The notes: generated from the letters alone by a model not told the origin. DNA of 64,000 nucleotides from Bedellia somnulentella (GCA_963576735.1 OY755172.1:2232001-2296000); one strand, 5' to 3'; shown: positions 50,133-63,820, counted from the first letter of the stretch. Program-made: numbers and translations.

Positions 50133-50283
50133 AGTAAGTATGAAGAATATAAAAGCATGTATGAGAAGATGGATGGATGTAAACGAAGCCAGAAAGGTTT
50201 GTCAGGATCGTACAAAATGGCGATCGATAGTCTCTGCCTACCCCAATGGGAACTAATTGCGATAGTATAAGTATGTATGTATG
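50133..50283 (+). mobile_element. RTE-like LINE 3' end (family B)
   Basis: AAAATGGCGATCGATAGTCT, CTGCCTACCCCAATGGGAAC and a (GTAT)n tail. Severely 5' truncated. Confidence 0.7.
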
Positions 50284-50671
50284 TAAATACTGCAACTATG
50301 TAAGGACACACATAAACGGACCATTTTCAAATTAGCATCATTTCATATTACTGTTTCTCACTACCAGATACTCCGCTGATCTCGGATAAGATACAGATCT
50401 TAATCTAGATAGCCTTTAAAGCAAAAACTCGAAATATGCCCAAAAGTAGTTGTAGGCCACTGGTCAGTAAGCTTACAAAGTAGGCAACATAACAGCTAGA
50501 CTGCCATAACAGGCTGGGTCATAATTTCCTGTAGCCCACTTCATGCAGTTAGTTAATGTTCGATCTGTTTAATAACATTATCGAGATTTCCAGCGGTTTT
50601 CTTAATTAACTTCTGAGTGTTTAGTGTTTAGTTTGACTAGCTTATGACATTAGGCACGGTCAATTTAATAG

Positions 50672-50890
50672 TTGAGTCTCCAACCACATCGCCCAAAAAT
50701 CACTTAAAAAGCCCCTATACCCTTAGTCGCCTCTTACGATCACCCACGGGTAGAAATGGGGTAGTGTTATTCTAAGCCGACACTACATGGCTATCAACTT
50801 CCAATAGTGGCTGAACAATTTATTATTCCAAAGCTCTGGCTACCCCGTTAAGGGATTTATAGCCGTGAGTACATGTATGTATGTATGTTT
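50672..50890. mobile_element. Family A, two half copies head to head
   Basis: 50672-50793 is the minus 5' half, 50794-50890 the plus 3' half. The joint is at CATGGC/TATCAACTTCC. Confidence 0.65.
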
Positions 50891-51193
50891 GTAATTTAAT
50901 AGTCAATTAATCTTAACAGAGCGTCAAATCAATCTCATTTTGGATAAGTGATAACATCTGCCATTTTTAAACATATTTAATTGAATAAATATATCGTTAT
51001 ACTACCATTTTCTTTTAACCATGTGTTATCGCGTTTCTTTTTTTAAGGTTTTATATGTGAATGTTTCTTTTACGAAGTTTTTAATGAGAGGTAACATTAC
51101 AGAAACATAACAATGAATATTTGGTGAAGATGTGCAAACATATTTTATTTATTTCGTATATATATTTCGTTTAGTTTATTTATATAAATTTGC

Positions 51194-51442
51194 TGTGTAG
51201 TGTCGGCTTAGAATAGCACTACCCCATTTCTTCCGATGGGTGTACATAAGAGGCGACTAACGGTCAGGGCTTTTAAGGGATTTTTGGGCGATGCGGTTGG
51301 AGACCTATCACTAAAACCCTTTATTATACCATCTTTTCCCCACTCACATTTCCAAATGAGGTTGAGGAATTTCCAATTCCTTAGCTCTGGCTACCCCTTC
51401 TGGAAATTTATAGCCGTGAGTATATGTATGTGTATGTATATG
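51194..51442 (+). mobile_element. Family A, full length
   Basis: Starts TGTGTAGTGTCGGCTTAGAA, ends GCCGTGAGTATATGTATG. Confidence 0.78.
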
Positions 51443-52495
51443 TACAAGAATAAACGATTTGACGAATGAAATTAATTACTGCATCTTATAGTTTCAGGTT
51501 GTTTCTTATGTAAAGAAACCATAGGTTTTTTTTATATATCAAGATTTTAAAAAGCAAAACCGTTACCAGGAACATATGTTAACGCTTGAATATAATATTG
51601 TGTAACTCGAAAAAAGGTGCCTCAAAATATAGAGCCCCCTCGCCTTAGATTAAATTGAAGCTATTGTAGTTAACAACAATAGTTCTGTCTGCCAAGGCAC
51701 CCGAAGAAATAACAATAATTATTAATTGTAACACAATCTTTCGATATGCCATGCCAACATTATTCAATCTTTTGTTATTTTATAAGGAAGCTTGCAAAAG
51801 TAGGATCCCTTTATCTAAGGTCAGAGTTTGTGCTCCATATTTTTTCTGTCAGGAATAATGCATGATTTATTTTTGACAACAATGAGGTCGGTAAGCAGTT
51901 GTGGGAAATTTACGACGATATTTCAAGGGGCTTGGCGTTGCGAGGTAATGCTTGATTAAGGTATTGACTTTCCGTATACGTGATGTTATTTTCTGTGATT
52001 CAAAGGTGAGTCTATTGGGTCCTTTAGTTGCACATGCATAAGGTATTTAAATATATTAAGTCTCAAATATCACATTAAGATCAATACATTGGCTCATTAG
52101 TTACCAAAAGTTTACCTCGGAATCTAAACGAACAATTCACATGCAAAATATATATTCTTATTTTTATATCTAGGCTGTTTTACTTAACATATCTTTTCAT
52201 GGCACTAGCACTATCTTCAATGAAGACTAAGTAGTACCTCTAAAAACCTAAACCTTTGTTGTTAATATTTAAAGTACTAGTAAGTACTTGAAATATTAAC
52301 ATTGTACTACCAAAATAGCCAAACAATAGGAACATTGACATCTTGTACAATCTTGCTCCAGTATGATTTTTATAAAATTATAGAAGCATCTAGGGCCTTT
52401 ATAGTAATTATTATGTTCATATTTTATGAAATGCATATTGAAATGCTATTAACATAAGCATAGTAAAAATTCAGCTTTGTTATAATTTTTATTTG

Positions 52496-52740
52496 ACATA
52501 CATACATATACTCACGGCTATATTTCCCTAGAAGGCGTAGCCAGAGCTAAGGAATTATAAATTCCTCAGCCACTTTTGGAAGTTGAATGGGGAAAAGATG
52601 CTAAAAATAAAGGTTTTTGGTGATGGGTCTCCAACCGCATCGCCCAAAAATCCAATAAAAAGCCCCAATACCCTTAGTCGCCTCTTACGACACCCGTGGG
52701 TAGAAAGGGGTAGCGACATTCTAAGCCGGCACTACACGGC
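52496..52740 (-). mobile_element. Family A, full length
   Basis: Ends GCCGGCACTACACGGC; same subtype as 45516 and 48806. Confidence 0.78.
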
Positions 52741-53493
52741 ACATTTTTTATTTGATTTTAGAAATATTCACTTTCCAATATTTTTAATTAACTTAACGGT
52801 GTGTTGTTCGATTGGAAATTTTGTTTTTAACAGTAATTGCCAGAGTAAGTATGTTTACCTCTCACTTCGCAGTTCAAAGTGATAAAAATCTTTCCTTGAT
52901 AAGCATACATATGTTAATCAAAATTCGAATAAAATGGGTAATTTTGTAAGAACAACCGCAGTAAAGAATTAATAAAATACATACTAAAAGATTTAACCTA
53001 ACGGTTTTACTAAAACTCGTTCTCAAAGCGCTTGGCTATGGTTTCACTTTTTAAGTGAACAATGAAATTCGAACTATATTTTTTTGCGAGTAATAAATAA
53101 GCAAGGAGTTTGTATTATTTCCCTTGAAGCAAAAAGGTTTGTTCAGGTAACAATAACTTACGAAATAGGGTTGGTTCCGATTTATATTTTTTTTACTATC
53201 AGAAAGTAGTTTGGCTAAGTGTGAACCTACTTTCGCAGAGATTTTACGACTCTGATATTGGCAATAAAATTTTTACTACTTATTTATAAGGATTCAGTTA
53301 TCTTCGTCCATTCTTTGGTAGAATATAACTTTATTAATTCCGTATTAGACTTTTACTGTCTTGTTTATGACGTAAATGTTTTGTAATACATTTAAGGGTG
53401 GTAAAAGGATATTAATGGAATGGAAGATATGAGACATGAACAATTTAGTAAAATATGTATATTCATAATACTAAAGTGTACGTATATATGTAT

Positions 53494-53725
53494 TGCCGTG
53501 TAGTGTCGGCTAAGAATAACACTACACCATTTCTACCCGTGGGTAAAAGGCTCGTGATTTTTGGGCGATGTGGTTGGAGACCCGTCACCAAAAACATTTA
53601 TAAATTATTACCATCTCTTCCCCAATCAACTTCCAAAAGAAGCCGAGGAATTTCTCATTCCGAAGCTCTGGCTACCCCGTTAAGGGATTTATAGCCGTGA
53701 GTATATGTATGTTTGTATATATGTA
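53494..53725 (+). mobile_element. Family A
   Basis: Starts GCCGTGTAGTGTCGGCTAAG; small deletion after CCCGTGGGTA; ends GCCGTGAGTATATGTATG. Confidence 0.75.
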
Positions 53726-56421
53726 GAAAAAGTTATGCGCAGAGAAATACGACAAATGATGTGATTGACACGTATTGACGTATATTTAATATATAAAAAT
53801 AACGTTAAAGTATAAAAACAACCTGCAGCATATGTTTTAAAAATGTAAGCTCATAGTCTCGATGAAATCTGAAACATTGATGCCCGTCCAGCTAAAACTA
53901 AATAGTATATTGTATCATAAATATATTTAGACTGATTCGTTGCCTTGGAATTAAAAAATACCTGACTACACAGTACCTGTTTTATTCAGCAACAAATGAA
54001 ACTGCACATTTTAATGTTACTTTCATACTTAGCAAACTAGTTCGTTTTTACCAAATCACTTGTAGACACTTACAAAACACGAAATACATCATGTTTTAAT
54101 ATCATTTTCAAGAATTGACATGTCGTTACGACCCCAACTCGAAAAATCCTGGGAACATAAAACTAATATCCGAAAACCTTAAGGTCAGAAGGCCAAGCAG
54201 ACTGATTTACGTCTTTGGACACCTGGCCATGTATTGTCAGCCCCGACTTGAAGTTCAATTCGAAAATCGAACCGTACTTTGGCGGGAAAAGTAATATTTT
54301 TAAATTTGGAATTAGGGGGAATCTTTTGTGGCGAAGAAGACTTATGAAGTGACATTTAGTTATCTAGTCATATAACATATATATTTATATATATTTACTA
54401 GCTCTTTGGCGTGTTTATTTAAGATTCTTTTAAGGATAATACAACGTAATATAAGTAAGGTTAAAATTTATTCTATACTTAAATTGGCCTACGATAGGTT
54501 TGAAACGTTTGTACGTTTACGTATAACTAAACATGTATAATGAAATTCAATAATCTTTTACGCTTTAGGAGTTTTTTTTAAAATTCAGATTCATATTTTA
54601 TTTATTAGAATTAAATGATTAATGACTATGATAAGTATAAGCTAATAACCGAAATATTTCTCTAGCAGAATAACCAAAAGTCACCAAAATGTAAAGCGTG
54701 GATGAGTCGTTACAAATTTTACGACAAAATTATTTTAAGTCACGCATAATTTCATCTCTAATGCTCTCGGCCAACAATACTATTGTAAAGGCTGACCACG
54801 TGATAAATGTAAAATAAAATTTAAATTATGACATAAATCTTATGAATGAAAAGTTTAAGTCCTGCACAACCCCTGAGACACCCTTCTATTTTTTTTAATT
54901 AGAAGCGCACATCCAATTGTTTTGTGAAAACAAAAAATAAATTTAAATGACAAAAGACATTTTATGGAATGGTTAATTTGAATGCGGAAGAAATCGTTTG
55001 AAATGAGATTTGATGCATTTAAATTTTAACCTTATTGCAACCACAGGAGGGACTAAAATTTATTAAAGCTTGATTTAATATTGCATTATGTTTTGTTTCT
55101 TCAAACAAATCTTCAAATGCTCTGTCAATTATTTGTTTTTATTCTTATTAAACTTATGTCTTTAAAGAAAGGGTGAGTAAATTCGAGATTTATTAAGCTG
55201 AATTATTTTATCTGTAAAGTCGTTAGTAATTTGAATAATAAAAGGTTTCTTACTGTCATTCAAACAAACAAACAACACGTCACGATATTTCCTGTCAGAT
55301 GATATTCCATACTCCTACATGATAGGGAACTAATGACAACTTCGTTTTGAATTAAATGCACTATGACTATTAATTTCGAAAACGGCAAATAAGATAGAGA
55401 ATATACTAAGCGTTCAATATGAAACGATAAAATAGAAAATTACACGTATGTAATTTTATACTATAGCATTTATATTACTTTCATGAGAAAAGTACTTAGT
55501 CTTTCCTATAAACCCAGGGGACTGCGTAAATTCTGAATGTTATATAAAACAGCTAGCAACAATTCCCGTTTCGGGATAAAAAAATACATTACGTCTCTAC
55601 TAGACTATGAAATACTTTTTAGTTCTCACAAAGTACTAAAAAGGAGGTTTAACACAAAAACGTGCAAAAAAATCGCTCGCTTCAATGCGTACGCGCAAGG
55701 GTGCTTTTTAATCTAGTTATTCAGTCCCATATCGGTTATCCCGCTTGCACGATAGTCATTTTATATCTTCCCTCTCTTTCCCGCGATAATTAAGGGAGTA
55801 ACTGACCCCAAGAGCTTATAACTCAAGTGCAGAGGTTGTTAATTCTTTGTTTTATTTTATGATACCTATTATGAGAGGTTGTGAGAACTGAAGTGCCCTT
55901 AGTGTGTTTTTTGCGATTATCGCGTGACTTTTGGTACTGAGTTAGCTTTTGTTTACAAGTAGGAGGGAGTGTGATTTTTGAACTGTGAAAATTTAAATTG
56001 TGTAGTAATGAGCGCGGATATTTGTTTTAAAGAAGGGAAAAGTTAATGGGGATGGTTTGAAAATGTATTCAGTAGTTACGTCATGTTAAGATATAACGTA
56101 GCTGTATAGTGTTATTAATTTCAAAGGTAAAAAGAGCCCTATTCGATCTTAAATATAACTAAGACGTATCTGTCTGTCTTATATCATGTTCTGCAAATTT
56201 CATCTTCAAATTTGCCATAAAAATATTTGGGAAGAGTGGGCTATTTTATTTTCTTGAAAACTACAAGACATGCTGGGAAATTTTGTGGGAAAAAGAGTGA
56301 TAAGATGAGTTCGTTCAGTTTATTTACTAATAACTTTAATAGATCCTTTGTTCTCTTTATACGACAGGGTAATGTTATTAAAATCAGACACTACACAGCA
56401 AAGGTGCATGAGGTGAGTTAG
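53726..56421. other. No gene; nothing recognised
   Basis: AT-rich. The tract at 55680-55800 (TAATCTAGTTATTCAG...CCGCGATAATTAAGG) is partly palindromic and may be an old MITE. Confidence 0.35.
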
Positions 56422-56573
56422 GGTACATACATACATATACTCACGCCGTTAATTTCCATAGGGGTAGGCAGAGACTATTGATCGCCACTTCGTACGATCC
56501 TGGCAAACCTCTCTTGCTTCGTCTACATCCATCAATCTTTTCATACATGCTCTTTTATTCTTCATACTTCACT
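56422..56573 (-). mobile_element. RTE-like LINE 3' end (family B)
   Basis: Tail TACATACATACATATACTCA, body GGCAGAGACTATTGATCGCC to TTTTATTCTTCATACTTC. Confidence 0.7.
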
Positions 56574-57155
56574 GAGTTAGGGTACCGTCTTTAAAATTAA
56601 TTTATGAGTGATTTGGTAGAAAATCCTATCCTTTTTTTCTACCCATGGACTTCTCTTGACTTTTAACGGTATCTGAGGATTAACTTAGAAGCTATACTTA
56701 TGCTTTTTGTGAAAATAACCGCGATTATAATTATAATACGGATGTATCCATTAACACTATAGATTCATTTAATATTCTTAATAATTATGTCCATGGAATA
56801 AGTATCATAAAAAAAATATACGGTCGAATTGAGAACACTCCTTTTTTTGAAGTCGGTTAAAAATCTATTAAGAAAGTAATGATGAGAAAACAATGTACTT
56901 CTCGTCACACCGTCCTCTAGTGATCCGTGAAAGTAAATTCATGTAAGCGTTTATGAGGAATAGTAATTTCATATTTTTATGATGCTTAAGTTAGTAATGG
57001 ATCCTTGCTTTACTGGTATTCGATAACTAAAGTGGTCTTGTGATGTAGATCATTTTGTTAATACAGTATATTTCAAGATCAAAATAAATTGTTTAAATAC
57101 AGCAAAGTACTAAATGAGAAGATTTTACAACGAAAAAAATAATATCCAACACTGA

Positions 57156-57245
57156 TTTAAGAGTATGAATGAGAAAATTGATGAATTCGTTGTGAGAATT
57201 GAACAAAGTGTTCATTAATAGTCTCTTCCCACCCCATAGACAATA
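57156..57245 (+). mobile_element. RTE-like LINE 3' fragment, eroded
   Basis: GAGTATGAATGAGAAAATTG and AATAGTCTCTTCCCACCCCA only. Confidence 0.4.
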
Positions 57246-57660
57246 TAGGCATTAATATATTGAATAAATTTTTTGAAGTTTTTTTTTTCATATTTTTTCA
57301 TAGTGTTATGACGGGTTGACCTAGGACAAGCTAAGTTTTTCTGACGGAATGTTCATGTCATGACATTAAGAAAATCTTGTAAGTCATATAATAATTGTGC
57401 ATTGATAAAACTGTTATTATTGTATGTTTTTTAATATTTTTTCTATCATGCAGCTTTGATAATGTCGATCGGTGCGGCTATCAAAGAGATCGATACTATA
57501 AGAAGGTATGAAGGGAGAATGAAAGACCATACAAATTTAAATTCGTATCTACCACCCTTGGGTAGGGTGTCTGTTAGAACATTCTTTTCTGCGTAGATAT
57601 CCTAGGGAACAGCTGTAGGGTGGTAGAAAAGAATAACTCAAATTGGACTAGCGTTAATTT

Positions 57661-57910
57661 CATACATACATATACTCACGGTTGTGAATTCCTAAAAGGG
57701 GTTGCCCGACCTGCAGCTTCAGAAAATTCCTTCAGCCACTTTTGGAAGTTGACAAGACATGACAAGATGGTAGAAAAAAGGTTCGTTGAAGATGGGTCTC
57801 CAACCACATTGCCCAATAACTAATTAAAGAAGTCCCATACCCTTGGTCACCCTTACGATCACCCATGGGAAGAAATGGGGTAGTGTTATTCTTGGCCGAC
57901 ACTACAAAGC
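57661..57910 (-). mobile_element. Family A, diverged
   Basis: ATACATATACTCACGGTTGT to GGCCGACACTACAAAGC. Confidence 0.7.
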
Positions 57911-58119
57911 ATTTACAAAACATTTAAAAATGCAAAACCTAAATATAGACGAAGTAAATAAGATGAAATAATTATTATATTTCAATGTGCATCTCTTAAT
58001 GCAGAAATATAATGAATACATAAATCACAACAATGTCAAGAGCAGTTATTTAGAACGCTACTTTTATCATTCAGACACCGTTACAAATAATAGCTCAGCT
58101 ACTGATGATGATTGATTAT

Positions 58120-58192
58120 ATTGACATATTAGGCGATCAAAAGTTTCTTCCTACCCCAATGGAAAATAATGGCATGAGTGTATGTATGTATG
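58120..58192 (+). mobile_element. RTE-like LINE 3' scrap
   Basis: GGCGATCAAAAGTTTCTTCC, CTACCCCAATGGAAAATAAT and a (GTAT)n tail. Confidence 0.5.
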
Positions 58193-58371
58193 CTCCACAT
58201 TTGCTATCCATAAAATACTCGGCTTGCATTTTTTTCGTAGGTTCGTGGTCAAAAGGATATTTCTATTTTAAAACACGCGATTCCCGCGGATGAATAATTA
58301 AGTGATCAAGTGATCCGCGGCATTTTAAGTAACATGAGGATATTTACTTAAAACCGATCAATCTCATCATT

Positions 58372-58538
58372 ACATACATACATATACTCACGCCATTAGT
58401 TCCCATTGGGGTAGGCAGAGACTATTGATCTCCACTTCGTACGATCCCGACAAACCTCTATAGCTTCGTTTACATCCATCAATCTTTTCATACATGCTCT
58501 TTTATTCTTCATACTTCGGACGCCGGCCTTTTTTGAGA
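58372..58538 (-). mobile_element. RTE-like LINE 3' end (family B)
   Basis: Tail (CATA)n, then CGCCATTAGTTCCCATTGGG, ending at the Lys/Ala codon region CGGACGCCGGCCTTTTTTGA. Confidence 0.7.
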
Positions 58539-58682
58539 TTTTAATAATGATCCCATATTTCAAAAGATACTCTCAGCTTGCTAAAAACTTAGTACTTTTT
58601 CTAGTAAATGGAAAATAAGCAACTAACTCAGAGAAGATTAAAAGCCTCAGTGAATAATACCACAGATAATACTTATAATTCT

Positions 58683-58917
58683 ACATACATATACTCACGG
58701 CTATAAACCCCTAGAAGGAGTAGCCAGAGCTAATGAATTAGAAACTCCTCAGCCACTTTTGGAAAGTTGAGTGGGGTTTTTTTTATAATAAAGGTTGTTG
58801 GGTCTCCAACCGCATCGCCCAATGTTCCCTTAATAGCCCCAATACCGTTAGTCGCCTCTTACGTACACCCACCGGTAGAAATGGGGTAGCGCTATTCTAA
58901 GCCGGCGCAACACAGCT
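58683..58917 (-). mobile_element. Family A
   Basis: TACATATACTCACGGCTATA to GCCGGCGCAACACAGC, with a T8 replacing AAAAGATGG. Confidence 0.72.
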
Positions 58918-59181
58918 AACTTATAATTCTGTTGGTAAAATAACTCAGTTAATTAATTAAAATGTCAGAATAAAAATTCCTAAGTTCTTGTTGACATGTT
59001 ATTAATGAACTCAAAAAGTCTCAAGAACCTACTACGAAATATTCGTAGGGTAAGATAGCTTAAAACAATAGACATCAACGGACTCACGCACTTAATTTGG
59101 ATCAGAGAAAAAACGTACCCTACTATTACAAAAATACTAAGATCAGTGAACAAAGTACACCGATGACTTTTTTAACATTAG

Positions 59182-59432
59182 TACATACATACATACATAT
59201 ACTCACGGCTATGAATCCCTTGAAGGGGTAGCCAGAGCTAGGGAATCAGAATTTCCTCTGCCACTTTTGGAAGTTGCGTAGGGAAAAGATGGTGAAATAA
59301 AGGTTGTTGGTGATAGATCTTCAACCGCATCGCCCAATAATCCCTTAAAAGCCCCAATATCGTTAGTCGCCTCTTACGTTCACCCACCAGAAGAAATGGG
59401 GCAATGTTATTCTTAGCCGACACAACACGGCA
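59182..59432 (-). mobile_element. Family A, full length
   Basis: (TACA)n tail to GCCGACACAACACGGC. Confidence 0.77.
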
Positions 59433-59520
59433 TAACATTAGTGTCTTAATCTATTACAATCAGAAAAATTCAAATGAAACATTTAAGACATTCATATAAA
59501 CATATTTTATATTGTGCGGT

Positions 59521-59682
59521 CGGCCATAAAACTGCACAACCCCACTTCTTTCCTTGGATATATGTGACTTATATTCTGTAAAAGGGTTGTTGGGTGATGT
59601 GGTTGGAAAATTAAGGACCCATTACCAAACATGTTTTATTTACGATCTTTTTCTTACTGAACTTCCAAAAAAACCGGCCAAG
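59521..59682 (+). mobile_element. Family A, eroded, cut by the next repeat
   Basis: GGGTGATGTGGTTGGAAAAT and CTGAACTTCCAAAAAAAC; the 3' third is replaced at 59683. Confidence 0.5.
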
Positions 59683-59683
59683 T

Positions 59684-60296
59684 GCGAGTCTGATCGCGCA
59701 CTAAGGGTTCCGTACTATCATATATATAGAAAATCCCGTTTGTGTGAAAATCATGGGAGCCAAATTAGGTAAGTAATTTGATTTATGACGTTTAAAAATA
59801 GAACTACGGGCTAGATCTCATTCAAACCAATTTTCGTTAGTAGTTTGTATAGTAATACACATCATATATTTTTTTCAGTATTATCATGTCCATATTTTAG
59901 AAGTTACGGGGGGGGGACACACATTTTAGCACTTTGAAAAAGTCTCTCGCGCAAACTATTCAGTTTTGAAAAAAATGATATAAGAAACCTCAACATCATT
60001 TTCAAATACCTTTTGATAGATACTTCACACTTATAGGTTTGATGAAAAAAAAAATTTTGAGTTTCAGTTCTATGTATGGGGAACCCTAAAAATTTTGGTT
60101 TTTTTTTCAGATTTTATTTTAAAATCTTAATGCGGTTTACAGAATACATCTACGCACCGATTTCCAATAATGTAGTTCTTATAGTTTCGGAATAAACTGG
60201 CTGTGACATACGGACGGACGGACGGACGGACAGACAGACAGACATGACGAATCTATAAGGGTCCCGTTTTTGCCATTTGGCTACGGAACCCTAAAA
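59684..60296 (+). repeat. Interspersed repeat, about 610 bp
   Basis: Begins GGCCAAGTGCGAGTCTGATC, has (GGAC)n(AGAC)n at 60209-60243, ends TTTGGCTACGGAACCCTAAAA. I recognise it as a common lepidopteran non-coding repeat; its class is uncertain. Confidence 0.6.
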
Positions 60297-60365
60297 ATGG
60301 ATGACCAATTTGTTTCTGAACGTCTAGGTACCCCTTTCTAGGATTTGTGGTCGAGATGTGTATGA

Positions 60366-62719
60366 TAAGTTTAAGGGTGTGCTTCTATAAAATTATGCTG
60401 ATAGGAGGTTAGATATTGGTAGCAAAGATTATTTTATGGTAATCATACCATATATTACACTACTTATTCAAATTCAAATATAGAATATTTCATAAAGAAC
60501 CAAAGATCAAAAGAAATATCGTTATACTTACAAAATCTTCAAATCCTGTTACAAGGAAAGTAATCCTTAAATATTGCACACAAGGTCCCATTTATAATCC
60601 ATCGGCAAAAGTAAGACACCACTTTTAACACGTCTATCAAAAAAGAACAAATTTACCAAAAATAGTTTGTGATCAAGACAATGCAACCTGTTTGGCGAAC
60701 TTCGGAATTAAAAATAAAACAATACAAAATCGAACTCGGCGTGCTTTCCCGCGTAAAGCTCGCGATCGAATAAATTCATTTTACGAATTCACCTGGGGAG
60801 ACCGACGACGGATCTGCTATTTCTTTCTAACTAGGCATCCACTGCAAAGAAAGAGAGAGAAGAACGATGTATTCAAAATTGGTATAGACTGAACCGTCTT
60901 GTATCAAAATGTTGCTCGTTATTTTTTTTTATTACCGGTGTTTGAGGTTCCCGCCTTATCTAGTCACGTGGTAGAAGTCGTCAGCTGACGATTAGCATAT
61001 TGAATAGAACACTTTTAGGTTTCTTATGTTGAATTTGGTCACCCATTTTAGATAATGCAATAGTCACGAGTAAATTAAGTTTAGATTCAAACCTGTTTAT
61101 TATAGAGTTTATTAATTATTTTTTATCAAATACAAATTTTTAAACTTTAGAATTACACCTTGCCTCCTTTAATAAAATATCAAACTTCATTAAATTGATT
61201 TTACTCATAATCAAAACTTTTTATAATAACTTGCCGTTGCTGCCAAGTGAATCTTAGCCTCCTAAGCAGAAGTCTTGGGTTCAAATCGGCAATCGTGTCT
61301 AAGAGATATAAACTATAATACATATAATTTTATAAAACCTGACTTTTAAATCGTTTTACTCTCGTACCACCCATACAAACTTAATTAGAGACACAACAAT
61401 TCTGACGATCTAACTGCGTATACTAAAGAGTATCGACCCAATTGCGCAGGCGCATGTGGTCAGCTCAGATCTCGGTCACTGGGTCTCAAGATCAATTCTA
61501 TACTCTTTAAATCACGAATTTCATGCTCACATATGCATGTGACTTATGACTAGTAAAAGTGGACTATAAAAGATATATAGATGATTTTTAAATTGTCTAT
61601 ACAGTTAGGTTTTCGCATAAGCTCACGACAATCTTAGTAGCCCAATCGAAAAAACTAAAGAAGATGCATGATAAATGGGGTTGAATACTTAAATAGGTAA
61701 ATATGTAGAGTAAGATAAGAGTTGGATGTTTTTTTAATTCTGTTGACGATGACAGAAATCATAGTTAGGACTCAAACCCTGAGTGTGTGTAACCGTACTA
61801 AGTGGCTTATCCCTATCACTTGAGTGTGCTGCCTACTATATTTGTAAAGAAAACAGTACTTTTAACTCATTATTCCAAGAAAATTTCGTTACGTTATGAA
61901 GGAAAGGTAATAGTCACTCCTTAGGGGATATGCGACGTTACGTTACTGCTATGTAAATGTTGCTGCTATAAGTAACTGCATGTTGCTCATGTACAACTTG
62001 GTTTTTTGTAACATTATCAGTTAACTGTTAACAAATATGGTTTCAAATAATATTACATAAATAAAAGAATAGACTCAAACATAAGACATAGCACATATAC
62101 TATTTAAAAATTATCAACTCCTTGCCTTCTAAATATTATATTTGTATGATTTTTCTTGTGTCTATGTTTACTTTTGTTTTCTAGCTTTGAGAATTGAATA
62201 ATGTGTTGTTTTTTTCCTCTATTAATGTTATTTTTCCATGTTCTGTACAGCAAATAAATGTCTCTCTTTCTTTCTCTTTCTTTCTCTCTTTCTAATGGGC
62301 TGAGCCTTAACTATTGAACTTGCTACTGCTTTTTTAGAAGTATTCATCCAATGATCACCAAACCCAATTATTTTTGGACAGTCGCCACAACATACCCTGT
62401 TAACATGTAATTTATGTTTCCGTTAAGACTCTTAGAAAAAAACTACAATGAATACTAAATCACTTTTGTACAAGTTAATATTTTGAAGGAAATGTATTTT
62501 TTGATTCTCAATGTCGTCACGGTTAAATTCGACCATTCATACTTTTTTAGTTTGGAGGAAACTCTTCGTCACACATCATTATTTAATTCGATGAAATATT
62601 GCGTTTTTTAAGTCACTGAGTATTTTTTAACAAATGCGATTATTTATGTTATGTTCGTGTATTGTCTAATATTATTCTAGAATAGCACTACCCCATTTCA
62701 TATTTTAGATGTCATCATT
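60366..62719. other. No gene; possible old tRNA-like scraps
   Basis: 61240-61310 (GTCTTGGGTTCAAATCGGCA) and 61760-61820 (GGACTCAAACCCTGAGTG) look like eroded SINE heads. (TTTC)n at 62262-62294. Otherwise nothing apart from the weak exon at 60793. Confidence 0.35.
60793..60841 (-). other. Weak candidate 5'UTR exon
   Basis: A textbook acceptor (CTTCTCTCTCTTTCTTTGCAG) and a donor CCCCAG|GTGAAT bound 49 noncoding bases in a CpG-containing spot. Exon 1 needs an upstream noncoding exon, and this is the best candidate I saw to the right. Confidence 0.22.
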
Positions 62720-62984
62720 GCATACATACATACATACACACATACATATACTCACGGCTTTAAATCCCTAGAAGGTAGTCAGAGCTAAGAAATTAGAAAT
62801 TCCTCAGCCACTTTTGGAAAAGTTGAGTGGGGAAAAGACGGTAAAATAAAGGTTGTTGGTGATGGGTCTCCAACAGCATCGCCCAAAAATCTCTTAAAAG
62901 CCCCAATACCGTTAGTCGCCTCTTACGTACACCCACCGGAAGAAATGGGGTAGTGTGCTATTCTAAGCGGACACTACACGGCTA
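62720..62984 (-). mobile_element. Family A, full length
   Basis: Long (CATA)n tail at 62722-62750; end GCGGACACTACACGGC. Confidence 0.78.
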
Positions 62985-63484
62985 TCGGTAGCATAGATAT
63001 AATAATATTATGACTCATTCTTTCTAGTTTTTAAAGGCTGTCAAATATTTAGTAGTCGAAACAGTTAAAAACTGAAGATGTTCCAAAAAAACACAAATGT
63101 TTGGTGAATAGATCGACTCGTGCGCATTTTACGCACCTGCTATGTAGAGCATATACAAGATGTTCTCAAACTTTAGTTCGAATAATATTTCTACTACTTA
63201 AAGGAATTTCGTTGATTTTAAAACTGATTTACATATTTTTGGTGCCTATTACTGATAATTGCCAAAGGACAATTGGTCTTAATTGACGTAAATATATTTT
63301 TAATAACTTATTTTAGATATTAAATATTTGTCGGGTTATAATTAAAGAAACAGTACATTTATTAAACCATATTTTTTTAAAGTATGTAAATAGAAATATG
63401 GCAGCATCTTCTAACCCTGCGAAGGTAAAAACTAATCTATAAGATGATATACGGAAATCTTACATTTAAGTTACATTGACGTTG

Positions 63485-63724
63485 ACATACATACATTCAT
63501 ATACTAACGGCTATAAATCCCAAGAAGGGGTAGCCAGAGCTAAGGAACTAGAAGTTCCTCAGCCACTTTTGGAATGATGAGTGGGGAAAAGATGGCAAAA
63601 TAAAGGTTGTTGGTGATGGGTCTCCAACCGCTTCACCCAAAAATCCCATAAAAGCCCCAATACCGTTAGTCGCCTCTTACGTACATCCACCGTCAGAAAT
63701 GGGGTAGTGCTATTCTAAGCCGAC
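63485..63724 (-). mobile_element. Family A
   Basis: ACATACATACATTCATATAC to AAGCCGACAATACG. Confidence 0.75.
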
Positions 63725-63820
63725 AATACGTTGACAATACTTACGATTTAATATCATAAATGACAAGTCATCACTATGTTTCTTTATGGCTTTATTTGTT
63801 TGTTCACTTACTTATTAATG

